64,000 bases of DNA, from assembly GCA_015065785.1 (NCBI GenBank), contig SVPR01000003.1, positions 62,001 through 126,000 of the forward strand, in the 5' to 3' direction. The notes below the pieces were generated by a model that searched no databases, was not told where the DNA came from, and worked only from the letters and a program-made list of their open reading frames with translations. The position numbers and the translations under genes were made by a program. Shown here piece after piece: positions 9,019 to 17,847 of the stretch. How positions within the stretch are numbered: the first letter of the stretch is position 1; each line of letters starts with the position of its first letter. This DNA comes from Oscillospiraceae bacterium (GTDB lineage: Bacteria > Bacillota > Clostridia > Oscillospirales > Acutalibacteraceae).

Positions 9019-10743
9019 TTATTTCGCTTTAATTTTATAAACCACTACACCGTGAGGGGCTACACTTGCAGAAACACTGCCTTTGAGTGTAGCTTTTTCC
9101 TCTGTCCAGAGGTCAGTCGCTTCATATTCGTCAACTATTGGTAAGTTTACATAAATGTCATTATGAAGCTTATTAAATGTAATACTCATCTCCCTCTGAG
9201 TGTTACCTTTATTAAAGAAGCAAAGTGCAATTTCTCCGTTTTCTAATGGTTTTACAAGTATATCTGAAACACCATCTGTAAAAATTCTCTTTGCTTGTTT
9301 GCCGAGCTTATCCTGGTCAATTGCGATAAGATTTTTATTTGTTAAAATTTCTAACACTTTATTATCAGTATCAACTGAACCGTCTTCTTTTAAGAATTTT
9401 CTTACATCATTGCCTAAAATAAGTGGAGCAGCCATCATACACCACAATGTAAAGTGTGACTTGTTTTCTTCCATTGTGAGTGAGCCAACGCCAACCTCAA
9501 GCATATCAGGGTCATTCCAGCCACCAGGCACAGCGTGTTTATAAAGTCTTACATTTATTTCGTAACAATATAAAAGAGATGGGTAGTTAGGCTTAATATC
9601 CATCGTTGTACGCCAGAGGTTACCTGCTTTAGCGCCCCATTTCCAAGGTTGATTAAGACCCCATTCACAAATTGAATAGCAAATCGGCTTTTCTTCTACG
9701 CCATTTTTCTCTGCATATTCTTTTGTTGCTCTTTTTAACTCCTGACCCATATTTGTGTATTGTCTTGCAGCAGAATCCATACGAGAGCCAACAGGGTTAT
9801 TGAGCTTAATTGTATTTAAGCCCTTATTAAGTTTTATTTTAACCTGAAGTCTGCCGTCAGGGGTAAAGCCCTTTGAAGATGGGAAGTTGCAATCGTATTC
9901 CTGGGTATCGTTAACTGTGCAGACTAAGAATTTTTTCTGCAATCCGCCTTTTTTGAATACGATTGTCAAAACATATTCATCTGTTTCAGGCACATCAATA
10001 GTATCAAAAAGTAAAGCACCATTGTTAGCGCAAAGAGCACCAACTACAAAGCCACTTTCAAAATTTTCGTCTTTGAATACCTTTGCACCGCCTAAGAGTG
10101 TGCCGTGCTCTGCCTGGAGCTCTATAAAATCTTTGCCGGTTTTTGTGCCGATATAAATTTTATCAATACTTGGTGCAACTGTTGGTATTACTTCATTATG
10201 ACAGAAGTCATATTTAAAATATTCAACGCCCCATTCTGCAAGAGTGTCAGCGTCCTCTTTTTCGTGGTAAAGACTTGCAGGTAAATCCTCGCAGGTGAGA
10301 GTACCGTTTGAGGTGTAAAGACCTACTTTAAAACCGTCTTTGTTGAGTTCTTCAACAAGTGGTTTAATACCCTTCGGGAAGCGTGTTAAGTCGCCTTGTA
10401 ATTTGCCGTCAGCAGTACGAAGTGAGCTTTGCCAGCAGTCATCAAGATTTATATATTGATACCCTGCATCTAAAAGACCTGTTTTCTTCATTGCGTCTGC
10501 AATTTCTTTAATTAAGCTTTCGTCAATTGTGTGACGGAATGTGTTCCAGCTACTCCAGCCCATAGGCGGTGTGAGTGCAACACCATTGTTATAAAGCTCT
10601 TTTTCAAGTGGTTGCACCTTAGTTGCAGAAATAACCTTGTTTACTGCACATTTCGGGCAGAAATCCTGTTTTAAGAGTTTTTTGCCTACTAAATAACCTA
10701 ATGCGGCGCCACCGGCAAGGGCAACAGTTTTTTTAATACTCAT
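9019..10743 (-). CDS. Alpha-galactosidase, GH27, with inserted beta domain
   Basis: 574 residues from the ATG at 10743, which has GGGGTGA just upstream; a GTG at 10752 is also in frame. The N-terminus (about 5-25, small and hydrophobic, followed by GKKLLK) may be a membrane anchor. GH27 motifs: LTPPMGWSSWN, substrate Asp pair D101-D102 (NLDDCW), nucleophile D179 in KYDFC, acid/base candidate D382 in WRTTMDI, and NDPDM at 410-414. About 135 residues resembling a carbohydrate-binding beta-sandwich (starting near ELQAEHG) are inserted between nucleophile and acid/base strands. Likely hydrolyses terminal alpha-galactosides. It follows the phosphoesterase gene by a few bases, so the two are probably co-translated. 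Confidence 0.9.
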   Translation of the reverse strand: MSIKKTVALAGGAALGYLVGKKLLKQDFCPKCAVNKVISATKVQPLEKELYNNGVALTPPMGWSSWNTFRHTIDESLIKEIADAMKKTGLLDAGYQYINLDDCWQSSLRTADGKLQGDLTRFPKGIKPLVEELNKDGFKVGLYTSNGTLTCEDLPASLYHEKEDADTLAEWGVEYFKYDFCHNEVIPTVAPSIDKIYIGTKTGKDFIELQAEHGTLLGGAKVFKDENFESGFVVGALCANNGALLFDTIDVPETDEYVLTIVFKKGGLQKKFLVCTVNDTQEYDCNFPSSKGFTPDGRLQVKIKLNKGLNTIKLNNPVGSRMDSAARQYTNMGQELKRATKEYAEKNGVEEKPICYSICEWGLNQPWKWGAKAGNLWRTTMDIKPNYPSLLYCYEINVRLYKHAVPGGWNDPDMLEVGVGSLTMEENKSHFTLWCMMAAPLILGNDVRKFLKEDGSVDTDNKVLEILTNKNLIAIDQDKLGKQAKRIFTDGVSDILVKPLENGEIALCFFNKGNTQREMSITFNKLHNDIYVNLPIVDEYEATDLWTEEKATLKGSVSASVAPHGVVVYKIKAK

Positions 10744-10748
10744 AATTT

Positions 10749-11885
10749 TCACCCCATAAAATGTTTTATTAAAGCACCTACACCAATTACACCGGCTAAG
10801 GCAGCACCTGCATAGCCTAATTTGTGTAAGTTCATACTTGTTCGGTCATTTATTCTTTTTTCAATTGGACCTAAGCACTCAGAGGTAAGGCCTAATTCTT
10901 TGAAATGATAAATTTTAGTGTTGATTTTATCAGGCTCATTTTCGTCGATAGTAATCATTCTTATAGCAGATTGACATCCATCAGTGTATGCGTGGAAGCC
11001 TGATGTTTTATTTTGCCCTAAAATTATGTCATCAACCACACCTGTAAAATCGTTAAGATGGTCGTGACCGAAGAAAGCGGCTTTAATGTCGCCAACCTTT
11101 TTCCAGCTCGCGAATTGACCTTTGTCAATGGCAGGGGAGCAAGGACCTTCACCTAAATAACCCTCAACACCATCTTTTTTTACAAAACGCTTTTTTTCTA
11201 ATGGTCCTATAAAGCCCGGTACAGACCAGAAATATTCATAAGGCTTTGCTTCTCTCATAAGCTCATATTCCTGAATAACAGGCATATGCTGAAAGAGTAT
11301 AGCGGGAATTGTTCTGCCATCATGACTATCTTTAATTTCCTGTGCTTTCTTTTCGTACCATTCAATCTGGTCTTCGTGTACCCAGTCATATTTAGAAATG
11401 CTCTGGTCTTCAGCTAAATTGTTTGAGTCAATAAACCAGAGGTTTAAAATATCCTCTTCGCCTTTAGAATCCTTAACTAAAAGATTGCAGTTGAAGTCAC
11501 CTGGCGCAGTTTCATCGTTTTCACCTATAAAAGCATCTATCATATCATAAGCGGCAACAATTTCTTTTTCTTTGCCGGCGTCGTGCTCGTGGTTGCCAAG
11601 ACAGTAGCACATCGGAATATCTGCATCTAAAATAGGCTTTAAAATCCTTTCAAGTGCTTGTTTATGAAGAAGTGTATAATCTTCACATTCTTGATATTCA
11701 CTACAGGTATCACCTAAAAGCACTACTAAATCAGGCTGAAATGCTTTAACGCCCATCTCGAAAAGCTTGTGGGCATCTTTTTGTCTTAATTCATCTTCAC
11801 GATTGTCAATAATAAGTCTTTCGTGAATATCACCCAACACCATTATTTTAAATTTGCCGTTTTTGAATCTGAGTTGTTTATCCAT
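10749..11885 (-). CDS. Membrane-anchored calcineurin-like metallophosphoesterase
   Basis: 378 residues. The metal-binding blocks of the family are in order: GDIH (D19, H21), GDT (D59), GNHEHD (N98, H99), QH (H200) and GHDH (H274, H276). A hydrophobic segment at the C-terminus (about 355-375, AGAALAGVIGVGALI) looks like a tail anchor, with no N-terminal signal peptide. The overall layout resembles purple-acid-phosphatase-like or Dcr2-like proteins, but the substrate cannot be read from sequence. The gene is directly upstream of the GH27 gene on the same strand. Confidence 0.85.
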   Translation of the reverse strand: MDKQLRFKNGKFKIMVLGDIHERLIIDNREDELRQKDAHKLFEMGVKAFQPDLVVLLGDTCSEYQECEDYTLLHKQALERILKPILDADIPMCYCLGNHEHDAGKEKEIVAAYDMIDAFIGENDETAPGDFNCNLLVKDSKGEEDILNLWFIDSNNLAEDQSISKYDWVHEDQIEWYEKKAQEIKDSHDGRTIPAILFQHMPVIQEYELMREAKPYEYFWSVPGFIGPLEKKRFVKKDGVEGYLGEGPCSPAIDKGQFASWKKVGDIKAAFFGHDHLNDFTGVVDDIILGQNKTSGFHAYTDGCQSAIRMITIDENEPDKINTKIYHFKELGLTSECLGPIEKRINDRTSMNLHKLGYAGAALAGVIGVGALIKHFMG

Positions 11886-11903
11886 AAATAACGCCCTTTT
11901 TAT

Positions 11904-11939
11904 ATAAGCCTCCCCAAAGAGTACAATGGGAAGGCTTAT
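11904..11939. repeat. Inverted repeat between minus-strand genes
   Basis: ATAAGCCTCCCCA and TGGGAAGGCTTAT form a 13-bp stem with one G-U pair and a 10-base loop. There is no clear T run on the minus strand, so it may be an mRNA-processing or weak termination hairpin between the DUF4234 gene and the phosphoesterase gene. Confidence 0.55.
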
Positions 11940-11945
11940 GCTTAA

Positions 11946-13304
11946 TTATTTCTTTGATTTGCTGATTTCTGCGATTTCGTTGAGAATATCTGCTCCGAGG
12001 TCAACCTCTTCAAAAGTGACATCGTTGAATGTTACTTCTTCGATTTTTACTTCTTCTGCTATTTTTTCAACCTCTTTTTTAGCCTTTTCTTTTTGGGCTT
12101 TAGTTGTTTTAGGTTTAGCTTCCTTTTTAGCGGTTTCTTTTTTAGCAGTTTCTTTTTTAGCAGTGGATTTAGTTGCTGTATCTTTAGTAGATTTTGTAGC
12201 TTTAGTAGCAGTTTCTTTTTTCTCTTTAGTAGATTTTGTAGCCTTGTCAGCCGCAGCCTTTGTTGATTTCTTAGCAACCGGTTCCTTAGCTTCAGGCTCC
12301 TTTGCAACCTTTTCCTTTACAGTTCTTTTTGTGCCAACTGTTTTTGTAGCTTGTTTTAAAACATCCTCTTTAGAAGATGGAACTAAATTTTCATCATCAA
12401 TGAATGTAACATCAGCAATATCAGTTGAAACCTCGTAAGCGGCAGGCTCTGTGAATTGGAGCTCAGTAACCTCTTCTACTTCAACGGTTGTTTCCGCCGG
12501 AGCCGCTTCTGCAAAGTCGAGATTTGGAATTTCAACATCTGCGATTTCGTAAACAGGCTCTGTAAATTCAACCTCTGCTTCTTGAGGAGCTTCAACAACA
12601 GGCTCTTCAATGATTGATTCACTTGTAATTGTTTCAAATGTTTCAGGATCAACCTTTTCAAATTTAGGAGCCTCAAAATAAACAGGAGCATTTTCTTCTG
12701 TTAAATATTCTGTTTTGTCCTCTTTAGCATTAGGAGCAGGAATTTCAATAATAGGAGCTTCGCTGTTAGTAATATCAATAACATCCTCTGCAGGAACTAC
12801 GATTTCAGGAGCAGCCTCTTTATTTGCTTTAGCATTTTTCTTTTCTGCTTTTTTCTGAGCCTTTTTGTCGGCTTTAGCTTCTTTCTTGGATTTTTGTTCT
12901 TTCATTGTTTCTAAGAGTATTGCTTCTTCATCAAGAGTTGCGTTGTAAGCAACTGCAAGAGTGTTGAATAATTTGATTTTTTCAACTGAACCAACAACAG
13001 GTAAGAAGAAAAGAATAAGTCTTAAAAGAAGAATATAAGAACCGCCGTGTTTAAGCTCAATGCCATATTTTGGAGCTATTCTGTACATTCTTTCAGAGTG
13101 TGTATAGTTCCACACGAATGAGTAAACACCGAAGCTGAATATATCAAGAAGAAAAACGAGTATGTAGTTAGCACTTTCTTTGTCGTCATCCTCGCACATT
13201 TTGTTAAGGTCCTCAGTCCAGTCAGACCAGAAGAAAAGACCGTAAATGCCAAAAGTTATGATTTGCAAAAGTACATATTTAGCAATTTTTCTTTGTTGAA
13301 TCAT
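11946..13304 (-). CDS. DUF4234-like membrane protein with long charged tail
   Basis: 452 residues. Residues 1-115 contain three to four hydrophobic segments and look like a DUF4234 domain (TFGIYGLFFWSDW, FSFGVYSFVWNYT). Residues from about 135 on are Lys/Glu/Ala-rich and apparently disordered, with acidic blocks followed by a Lys-Thr-Ala-rich stretch (KKETAKKETAKKE) like histone-H1 or IF-3-type tails. The start ATG has GGGGGT upstream. Function unknown; the basic tail could bind nucleic acid or wall polymers (inference). Confidence 0.7.
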   Translation of the reverse strand: MIQQRKIAKYVLLQIITFGIYGLFFWSDWTEDLNKMCEDDDKESANYILVFLLDIFSFGVYSFVWNYTHSERMYRIAPKYGIELKHGGSYILLLRLILFFLPVVGSVEKIKLFNTLAVAYNATLDEEAILLETMKEQKSKKEAKADKKAQKKAEKKNAKANKEAAPEIVVPAEDVIDITNSEAPIIEIPAPNAKEDKTEYLTEENAPVYFEAPKFEKVDPETFETITSESIIEEPVVEAPQEAEVEFTEPVYEIADVEIPNLDFAEAAPAETTVEVEEVTELQFTEPAAYEVSTDIADVTFIDDENLVPSSKEDVLKQATKTVGTKRTVKEKVAKEPEAKEPVAKKSTKAAADKATKSTKEKKETATKATKSTKDTATKSTAKKETAKKETAKKEAKPKTTKAQKEKAKKEVEKIAEEVKIEEVTFNDVTFEEVDLGADILNEIAEISKSKK

Positions 13305-13365
13305 AGGTTAAGACCCCCATAAGTAAATTAGAGTATTAAATACCAAATAAAATAATACTATATAC

Positions 13366-13416
13366 ATAAAAAAAAGTCAATAGTTATAATGGCAAAAAGC
13401 ATTATAACTACTGACT
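13366..13416 (-). terminator. Rho-independent terminator of the PRPP-synthetase gene
   Basis: On the minus strand AGTCAGTAGTTATAATG pairs with CATTATAACTATTGACT (one mismatch) and is followed by a run of T. Confidence 0.85.
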
Positions 13417-13424
13417 TTAAGCTC

Positions 13425-14633
13425 TTATTTAGAAAAGAGTGAAAGCTCTTCTTTTTCTTGTGCAGCCTTGTGGTCCTGAAGGCGTTTTTTGATTTTGTCA
13501 ACAGGGTTAAGAAGAACACTTACTGAACGGTCGTGGTTTAATGTGTCAATAATAAGTGAGCAGTATTTACTCATATCAACCTCAAAGTACCATTTGCGTT
13601 CCAATAATTCAGGCATTCTGTAAACTAAGTTTGTTGTGAATACGCCGTCGATTACGCCTTTTTCATAAGCCTCGTCAAAATTCTCAAGACCGTTACAGAA
13701 AAGACCGAAGCAGGTGCAAACGAAAATTTTGTTTGCCTTTAACTCTTTTAATTTTGTAGCAACCTCAATCATTGAGTCGCCTGAAGAAATCATATCGTCA
13801 ATAATGAGACAGTCTTTGCCTTCGACATTATCACCGAGGAATTCGTGAGCTAAAATCGGGTTTCTGCCATCAACAATTCTTGAATAGTCACGGCGTTTGT
13901 AGAACATACCGAGGTCAACACCTAAAACTGTTGAGTAATATATACAACGACCCATACCACCCTCGTCAGGTGAAATAACCATAAGGTTTTCAGAGTCAAT
14001 TTTAATATCTTTAAAATTCTTTGTTAAAGCTTTAATCATCTGATATGTAGGAGCAACATCTTCAAAGCCTTTAAGAGGAATAGCGTTCTGAACTCTTGGG
14101 TCGTGAGCGTCAAATGTAATGATGTTTTCAACATTCATATTGATGCAAAGCTCCTGAAGAGCGAGTGCACAGTCAAGAGATTCACGGCTTGAACGCTTGT
14201 GTTGTCTGCCCTCATAAAGCATAGGCATAATAACATTGATTCTTCTTGCCTTACCTTCAACAGCGGCAATAGCTCTTTTAAGATTTGCAAAGTGGTCGTC
14301 CGGTGAATAAGGAACCTCTTTGCCGTACATTTTATAAGTAACACCGTGGTTAAAGCAGTCGCAAATGATGTAAATATCATAACCTCTTACTGTTTCTTGA
14401 ATAACACATTTACCTTCACCTGAACCGAAGCGGTTAAAAGCAGTTTTTATAATGTAGCTTTCTCTCTGGTAGCCGTAGAAAGCGATTGTGCTTTTGTGTT
14501 CACTATCTCTTTCCTCACGCCAGGTTGAGATGTAACCGTCAATTTTTTGTGCGAGCTCCTCACAACCGGGAAGAGCAATAATTCCTAAAGGACCAACAGG
14601 AATAGTATTAAGTACACCAAATGCTTCTGACAC
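13425..14633 (-). CDS. prs: Ribose-phosphate pyrophosphokinase (PRPP synthetase) homologue
   Basis: 402 residues from a GTG start at 14633, chosen because GGAGG lies 8 bases upstream; the longer TTG start would overlap that site. Makes PRPP from ribose-5-phosphate and ATP for nucleotide, His and Trp synthesis. The PRPP loop reads DCLIIDDMISSGDSM; MLYEGRQHKRSSRES corresponds to the flexible catalytic segment and VISPDEGGMGR to the conserved core. It is longer than the usual 315 residues, with extra N- and C-terminal sequence, so it belongs to a divergent clostridial subgroup. Followed by its own terminator. Confidence 0.85.
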   Translation of the reverse strand: MSEAFGVLNTIPVGPLGIIALPGCEELAQKIDGYISTWREERDSEHKSTIAFYGYQRESYIIKTAFNRFGSGEGKCVIQETVRGYDIYIICDCFNHGVTYKMYGKEVPYSPDDHFANLKRAIAAVEGKARRINVIMPMLYEGRQHKRSSRESLDCALALQELCINMNVENIITFDAHDPRVQNAIPLKGFEDVAPTYQMIKALTKNFKDIKIDSENLMVISPDEGGMGRCIYYSTVLGVDLGMFYKRRDYSRIVDGRNPILAHEFLGDNVEGKDCLIIDDMISSGDSMIEVATKLKELKANKIFVCTCFGLFCNGLENFDEAYEKGVIDGVFTTNLVYRMPELLERKWYFEVDMSKYCSLIIDTLNHDRSVSVLLNPVDKIKKRLQDHKAAQEKEELSLFSK

Positions 14634-14830
14634 GATAATAACCTCCAAAATTTTGTTTCACAAAAATACCGCAATTTGTGAATTACATTTTCTCTTATGG
14701 TGAGTGGTCATTCACTCATATAATATTCTACCTATAAATTAAAATATTTGCAAGTGTGTTTTTAAAATTTCTTGATTAGAATTTATCTAACAATAATCGA
14801 CATAATTTGTAAAAAGTGACAAAAATGCAA

Positions 14831-14863
14831 AAAAAGAAAAAAGCCGTCTTAAAAAAACGGCTT
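14831..14863 (-). terminator. Rho-independent terminator
   Basis: On the minus strand AAGCCGT and ACGGCTT form a 7-bp stem followed by T-rich sequence. It ends the small Cys-protein transcript. Confidence 0.8.
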
Positions 14864-14878
14864 GAAAAGTATGTTGAT

Positions 14879-15094
14879 TTATAATGAGAAATCCTCTTTT
14901 GAAAAGGTTGTGGTTAAAGAGATAACCTTAGGCTCTCTTTTAAGAGGGTCATATTTGAATTTCTTGCATTTTGAAAATGATTGCATAACAGCACCTTGCT
15001 TTTTGCAAAGTACGGTATCTTTATTAGCGGTAGTTGTGCCGTGCTCACAATATGCACACTGCGGGTCAATATCTTTTCTGAAAATGCTTTTCAT
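14879..15094 (-). CDS. Small conserved cysteine-containing protein
   Basis: 71 residues from the ATG at 15094, which has GAGTGAG upstream. It has four Cys in the pattern C-x2-C-x12-C-x12-C, then KKFKYDPLKREPK. Small proteins with this CAYCEHG...VLC...KKFKYDPLKR layout recur in Clostridia as uncharacterised proteins (recalled, not searched). It may bind a metal. It lies downstream of the YlbJ-like gene on the same strand; function unknown. Confidence 0.7.
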   Translation of the reverse strand: MKSIFRKDIDPQCAYCEHGTTTANKDTVLCKKQGAVMQSFSKCKKFKYDPLKREPKVISLTTTFSKEDFSL

Positions 15095-15130
15095 AAAACA
15101 CACTCACTCTGAATCTAAGATGTGTTTATT

Positions 15131-16204
15131 TTACCACACTTTTTTGCGGTTATCAACCTGTAAAATGAAAAATACACACATAATTATTAAAATGACAGTT
15201 ACACCTACGGTGTAAGAAATTCCGATTGCACCATTAGAATCTGAATAAATGATTACAGTTTCTTGCGCTTTCGGAAAAATATTCAGAAGCTGAAAGGTGA
15301 AAAAAGCAGAGAGAGAAGAATTTAAAATTCTTGATACAATAAAATTCTGAAGCTTTACCTTACAGATGCTGAAATACGGCGAAACCTGACAAATTACAGA
15401 TAAACTTCCAAACCCTAAAATTGCAGAAATTACGGGCAGAGAGGTTTCTTTGCTGCAAACCTTACAACCGTTTGTGACCTCTAAGATGGCATTGAGAAAA
15501 AGCTCGAAGCTTGTGTTTAAATTGAAGCTTTCGATAATTCCCGAAATACAGGAAAAAGTAAGCACCCAGGCAGAAATATTTATAATTGCATTTGCACCCG
15601 ATGAAACTGAATTTATAAAAGCATAGGCTTTGTCTTGCGGTATCACTTTTTCAGCCTCTGAAGCTTTATTATCGCTTAAAAATCTGCACAGAAAGCCCAT
15701 TACTAAAGCAGTCAGTATATTCGAGAGGTAAAGAATTACACCGGAATAATAATTGTGAAGCATACCCACACCAACTGCGGTGATTGTGAATGCAGGGCCG
15801 GAGTTTACCGTGAAATACATAAGCCGTTCTGCTTCATTTTGTGTTATTCTGTTTGATTTATATAAATCGGCAGTTATTTTAGCACCTATCGGGTAGCCAC
15901 CTAAAAGTCCCATCAGAATCGGAATAAATCCATCGGGGCTTAGTTTGAATATTACTTTGGTTATTTTAGCGAAAATGCCCGAAAGCATTTTAAACGCATC
16001 AGATGAAGCTATGTATGAAGCGATAACTAAAAATGGGAATAATGACGGAATGACAGTAGTCAGTAAAAGTGTAATTCCGTTTTTTATTCCATCACTTGCG
16101 GTTTTTGGGTTTAATAGAATTACAGTTATTAAAAGCACGGTGCATAATATTTTTGGTAAATGAGTCAACAGCTTTTTATAGTTTATTTTCAGAGCAATCA
16201 CCAC
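15131..16204 (-). CDS. YlbJ-like sporulation membrane protein (nucleoside-recognition family)
   Basis: 357 residues with about eight membrane segments. It has the features of the Gate/nucleoside-recognition family seen in YlbJ: IPSLFPFLV, then GGYPIGAK, then NEAERLMYFTVNSGPAF, and a matching second half. In Bacillus YlbJ acts in the mother cell during spore formation. The GTG start at 16204 is uncertain because no good ribosome site precedes it. It is divergent from the yqfC-yqfD operon, so the sporulation genes share this intergenic region. Confidence 0.75.
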   Translation of the reverse strand: MVIALKINYKKLLTHLPKILCTVLLITVILLNPKTASDGIKNGITLLLTTVIPSLFPFLVIASYIASSDAFKMLSGIFAKITKVIFKLSPDGFIPILMGLLGGYPIGAKITADLYKSNRITQNEAERLMYFTVNSGPAFTITAVGVGMLHNYYSGVILYLSNILTALVMGFLCRFLSDNKASEAEKVIPQDKAYAFINSVSSGANAIINISAWVLTFSCISGIIESFNLNTSFELFLNAILEVTNGCKVCSKETSLPVISAILGFGSLSVICQVSPYFSICKVKLQNFIVSRILNSSLSAFFTFQLLNIFPKAQETVIIYSDSNGAIGISYTVGVTVILIIMCVFFILQVDNRKKVW

Positions 16205-16271
16205 GCAATCTAATATATTTTATGAGTAAACAGCATAGAAATATAACAAAAATATCTTGGATGGTGCTGTT

Positions 16272-16508
16272 ATGAAATTAAAACCAACAAAAGAAGAGAG
16301 TGTAAGGGGGAATATTGAGCTTTACGGCAACAAGCAGATAATTGTAGAGGGCTGTAAAGGTGTGGTAGATTATTGCGAGGATTTTCTGAAGCTCGATTTG
16401 GGTAAAATTATTTTGAAAATAACAGGTCGTAATTTGGTTATTGAATCATATATTTATGAGCAGATAGATTTAAAAGGTGAAATTGTGTCGGTTGAGTTTA
16501 TGAATTAA
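16272..16508 (+). CDS. yqfC: Sporulation protein YqfC
   Basis: 78 residues from the ATG at 16272, with GGATGG 7 bases upstream; an in-frame TTG at 16257 is less likely. Matches the YabP/YqfC family: an acidic beta-rich protein with GNKQIIVEGCKGV near the start. In Bacillus and Clostridium it is a mother-cell protein needed with YqfD for proper spore formation. The yqfC-yqfD-phoH-ybeY order is the classical Firmicutes arrangement, which supports the call. Confidence 0.85.
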   Translation: MKLKPTKEESVRGNIELYGNKQIIVEGCKGVVDYCEDFLKLDLGKIILKITGRNLVIESYIYEQIDLKGEIVSVEFMN

Positions 16509-16535
16509 AAAACTGTGGGTATTAGGTGAAATGTT

Positions 16536-17702
16536 ATGATAATCAACTTTTTAAGACTTCTTCTTGGTTTTGTGGAATTTGAAGCGAAAGGTGGCTTCCC
16601 TGAACGGTTTTTAAATCTTTGCACAATAAACGGAATCACACTCTGGCGTGTTCAGAATGATGGTGTAAAGGTCAAAGCCTGTACATCTATAAAAGCATAT
16701 AAAAGCATAAGAAAATCTGCACGAAAATCAGGAATGAGGGTTAAAATAATCAAGAAACGAGGCTTTCCGTTTTTTATAAAAAACAACAAAGCAAGAGTTG
16801 GAGTTGTAGTAGGTCTTAGTCTTGTTGTTTTGTTTTTGTTTACCTCGTCCTGTATGCTCTGGAATATTGAAGTTACAGGCAACGAAAAATTAAAAAGTGA
16901 GGTTCTTTTAGAAAGCCTTTATAATAATGGTGTAAGAGTTGGTGTATTTAAGTCAAAAATAGACACAATAGCAGTAGAGGGTGAGCTTTTAAAGGAGTAT
17001 TCAGATTTAGCCTGGGCGTCAATAAATATCTTTGGAACAAAAGCAGTTTTAGAGGTTAAGGAAAACAGCGAAAAACCGCAAATAGTCGATGAAAAAACAC
17101 CTGCGAATATAGTTGCAAAAAAAGATGGTCAGATTGTTCTTGTTGAGGGGCATAAGGGGACAAATGCGGTAAAAGAGGGCGATGTTGTAGTAAGGGGCGA
17201 TTTGCTTATTTCAGGAGTTCTATTGAATTCAGACGGCAGTGAAAAAACTGTTCACGCAACGGGCAAGGTTTTTGCGAAAACAATAACTAATCTTTATGCT
17301 GAGTCTATAATGGTGAATAGTGCAAAAATCTTGAATTCAACAGAGAATAAGTATTATTTATATGCCTTAGGTGGCGAAATACCACTGTTTTTTAAATGTA
17401 AAGGTGAAAAACTTTACAATGGCGAAAAGCTGCTTGAAAGCAACTCAACCAAGCTGCCATTTGGTGTCAGGTGGGAGTGTCTTGGTGAATTTAACGAAAC
17501 AGAAATTAAGCTTACAGAAAATCAGATGACTCTTTTAGCTCTTTTTGAGTCTGTTAAGCAAAAACGGGAAAATTTCAGTAGTAGCTGTGAAATTTTAAAG
17601 GTGGATTATCAGAAACAGGTTGATGAAAATAAAGTGACTGTTAAATGCAAAATAAGTGCAAAAGAGAATATAGCGGAAGAAAAAGAGATTTTTGTTGAAT
17701 AA
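16536..17702 (+). CDS. yqfD: Sporulation protein YqfD
   Basis: 388 residues with AGGTGA before the ATG. One membrane segment at about 88-106 (VGVVVGLSLVVLFLF) follows a basic cytoplasmic N-terminal part. It is followed by WNIEVTGNEKL, typical of the YqfD/SpoIV-associated family, and a large extracytoplasmic beta-rich domain. Length is as usual for the family. Forms one operon with yqfC, 27 bases upstream. Confidence 0.9.
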   Translation: MIINFLRLLLGFVEFEAKGGFPERFLNLCTINGITLWRVQNDGVKVKACTSIKAYKSIRKSARKSGMRVKIIKKRGFPFFIKNNKARVGVVVGLSLVVLFLFTSSCMLWNIEVTGNEKLKSEVLLESLYNNGVRVGVFKSKIDTIAVEGELLKEYSDLAWASINIFGTKAVLEVKENSEKPQIVDEKTPANIVAKKDGQIVLVEGHKGTNAVKEGDVVVRGDLLISGVLLNSDGSEKTVHATGKVFAKTITNLYAESIMVNSAKILNSTENKYYLYALGGEIPLFFKCKGEKLYNGEKLLESNSTKLPFGVRWECLGEFNETEIKLTENQMTLLALFESVKQKRENFSSSCEILKVDYQKQVDENKVTVKCKISAKENIAEEKEIFVE

Positions 17703-17762
17703 AAAGGCTATTGTTGCCTGAAAAAACTAATACCTTTTCACAAAAATTTTTGAAAATTTTAG

Positions 17763-17790
17763 TGGACATTTACAAAAAATATGTTATAAT
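17763..17790 (+). promoter_or_regulatory. Sigma-A-type promoter for phoH
   Basis: TGGACA, 16-base spacer, perfect TATAAT, about 60 bases before phoH. Suggests that phoH and the genes after it are transcribed in vegetative cells independently of the sporulation genes upstream. Confidence 0.6.
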
Positions 17791-17847
17791 GAGAAATGTG
17801 TTAATATAGTATTATATTCAAAGATATAGAAAACTTGGAGTTTTAAA

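Noticed and set aside
11926..12438. Ser/Val/Phe-rich open frame of 170 codons on the plus strand
   Set aside because: It is the complement of the Lys/Glu-rich tail of the DUF4234 gene; low complexity explains the open frame, and no ribosome site is seen.
14862..15215. 117-codon open frame on the plus strand
   Set aside because: Antisense to the small Cys protein and the end of the YlbJ-like gene, both of which have better ribosome sites and family-like sequence.
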